Positions 63,901 through 64,000 of a stretch of 64,000 nt of DNA are shown in pieces. Source of the DNA: Diadophis punctatus similis (taxonomy: Eukaryota > Chordata > Lepidosauria > Squamata > Dipsadidae); NCBI GenBank assembly GCA_023053685.1, contig JALIGW010000145.1:186001-250000 (forward strand), read 5' to 3'. The notes below the pieces were generated by a model. That model did no database searches. It had not been told where the DNA came from and was given only the letters and a program-made list of their open reading frames with translations. Positions within the stretch are counted from its first letter, which is position 1; the number at the start of each line of letters is the position of its first letter. The position numbers and the translations under genes are program-made.

Positions 63901-64000
63901 CAGCATTCGCCTTATTTCTCAATTCAGCCCAAAAACATCACTTTTGACAAACACCTCAGAAATGAAAAAGAAACACATATTCCTGTTCCCCATGGGCTGG
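60920..64000. repeat. 16-monomer repeat offset at the right end
   Basis: The run GAATATG then AAAGTATAACAC then AACTCATATT near 60948-61320 reappears from 63604 at an offset of 2,656 bp, exactly 16 monomers. The second copy is cut by the window end inside a CATGGGCTGG monomer. The intervening monomers are mosaic and include rare forms such as AATTAAACAC (61477), GCCATAAGATTC (62414) and GACTCTTGAC (62611). Confidence 0.7.

Larger units (their letters stand above)
538..64000. repeat. 166-bp satellite DNA array, about 382 monomers
   Basis: Successive copies of the motif CAT(C/G)ACTTTTGACAAACAC recur every 166 bp (for example 555, 721, 887) from the LTR junction to the window end. All copies are head to tail and in the same orientation. 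Most of each monomer is constant, and variation sits at a limited set of positions that recur in combinations. No spacer, transposon or inverted block interrupts the array. The unit length is near nucleosomal, as in many centromeric or heterochromatic satellites, but no centromere function can be shown from sequence. The right end lies beyond the window. I do not recognise the family. Confidence 0.97.

Noticed and set aside
538..64000. CRISPR array
   Set aside because: Repeats are contiguous 166-bp units with no unique spacers and no cas genes. The flanking LTR element is eukaryotic.
538..64000. HindIII-type 166-bp bivalve satellite
   Set aside because: The unit length is similar to a satellite reported in oysters, but I saw no AAGCTT site in the monomer and cannot match the sequence from memory. 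Length alone is not evidence.
538..64000. Plant centromeric satellite with a plant LTR element
   Set aside because: I considered this first because of the unit length and AT-rich LTR. The PBS fits metazoan, not plant, initiator tRNA-Met.

Overview
The window is almost entirely one satellite DNA array. About 63.46 kb (538-64000) consists of roughly 382 head-to-tail copies of a 166-bp monomer, all in one orientation. It runs off the right edge of the window with no insertion, inversion or unrelated spacer that I could see. The first 537 bases are different: they are the 5' end of an LTR retrotransposon lying on the minus strand. I find no credible host protein gene, no tRNA or rRNA gene, and no CRISPR array. 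All ORFs of 60-109 codons lie inside satellite monomers and are by-products of the repeat.

Organism. A tandem satellite of near-nucleosomal unit length with higher-order structure, next to an LTR element, means a eukaryotic nuclear genome, probably (peri)centromeric or other heterochromatin. The best taxonomic clue is the primer binding site at 180-197. On the + strand it reads as the last 18 nt of a metazoan-type initiator tRNA-Met including CCA. The plant initiator tRNA-Met ends differently (..CTCTGATACCA). I therefore favour an animal, without naming a species. I do not recognise the satellite family.

Layout. 1-179: leader and possible start of the gag region (minus strand, cut by the window edge). 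180-197: primer binding site. 199-537: a 339-bp LTR with TGT...ACA ends on the minus strand, containing a TATA-like and an AATAAA signal and a second tRNA-like stretch at 223-238. 538: clean junction into the satellite, in the middle of a monomer. 0.5-5.2 kb: mixed monomer variants and a 1,660-bp (10-monomer) tandem duplication. 5.2-22 kb: larger overlapping block duplications, with an unusual concentration of 1-bp deletions at 6.5-17.1 kb. 22-31.5 kb: three copies of a block of about 2.3 kb that includes 164-bp monomers. 27.2-49 kb: 10-mer (1,660 bp) and 11-mer (1,826 bp) higher-order repeats, including three consecutive 11-mers at 43501-48978. 49-59.6 kb: long duplications at offsets 6,308 and 18,924 bp. 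59.6-64 kb: more mosaic monomers with a 2,656-bp (16-monomer) repeat offset.

The array looks like the product of repeated unequal exchange. Duplications are whole multiples of 166 bp, breakpoints make hybrid monomers, and point-mutation haplotypes are carried together to several distant sites. Positions and repeat offsets were worked out by reading and counting. Percent identities were not computed.
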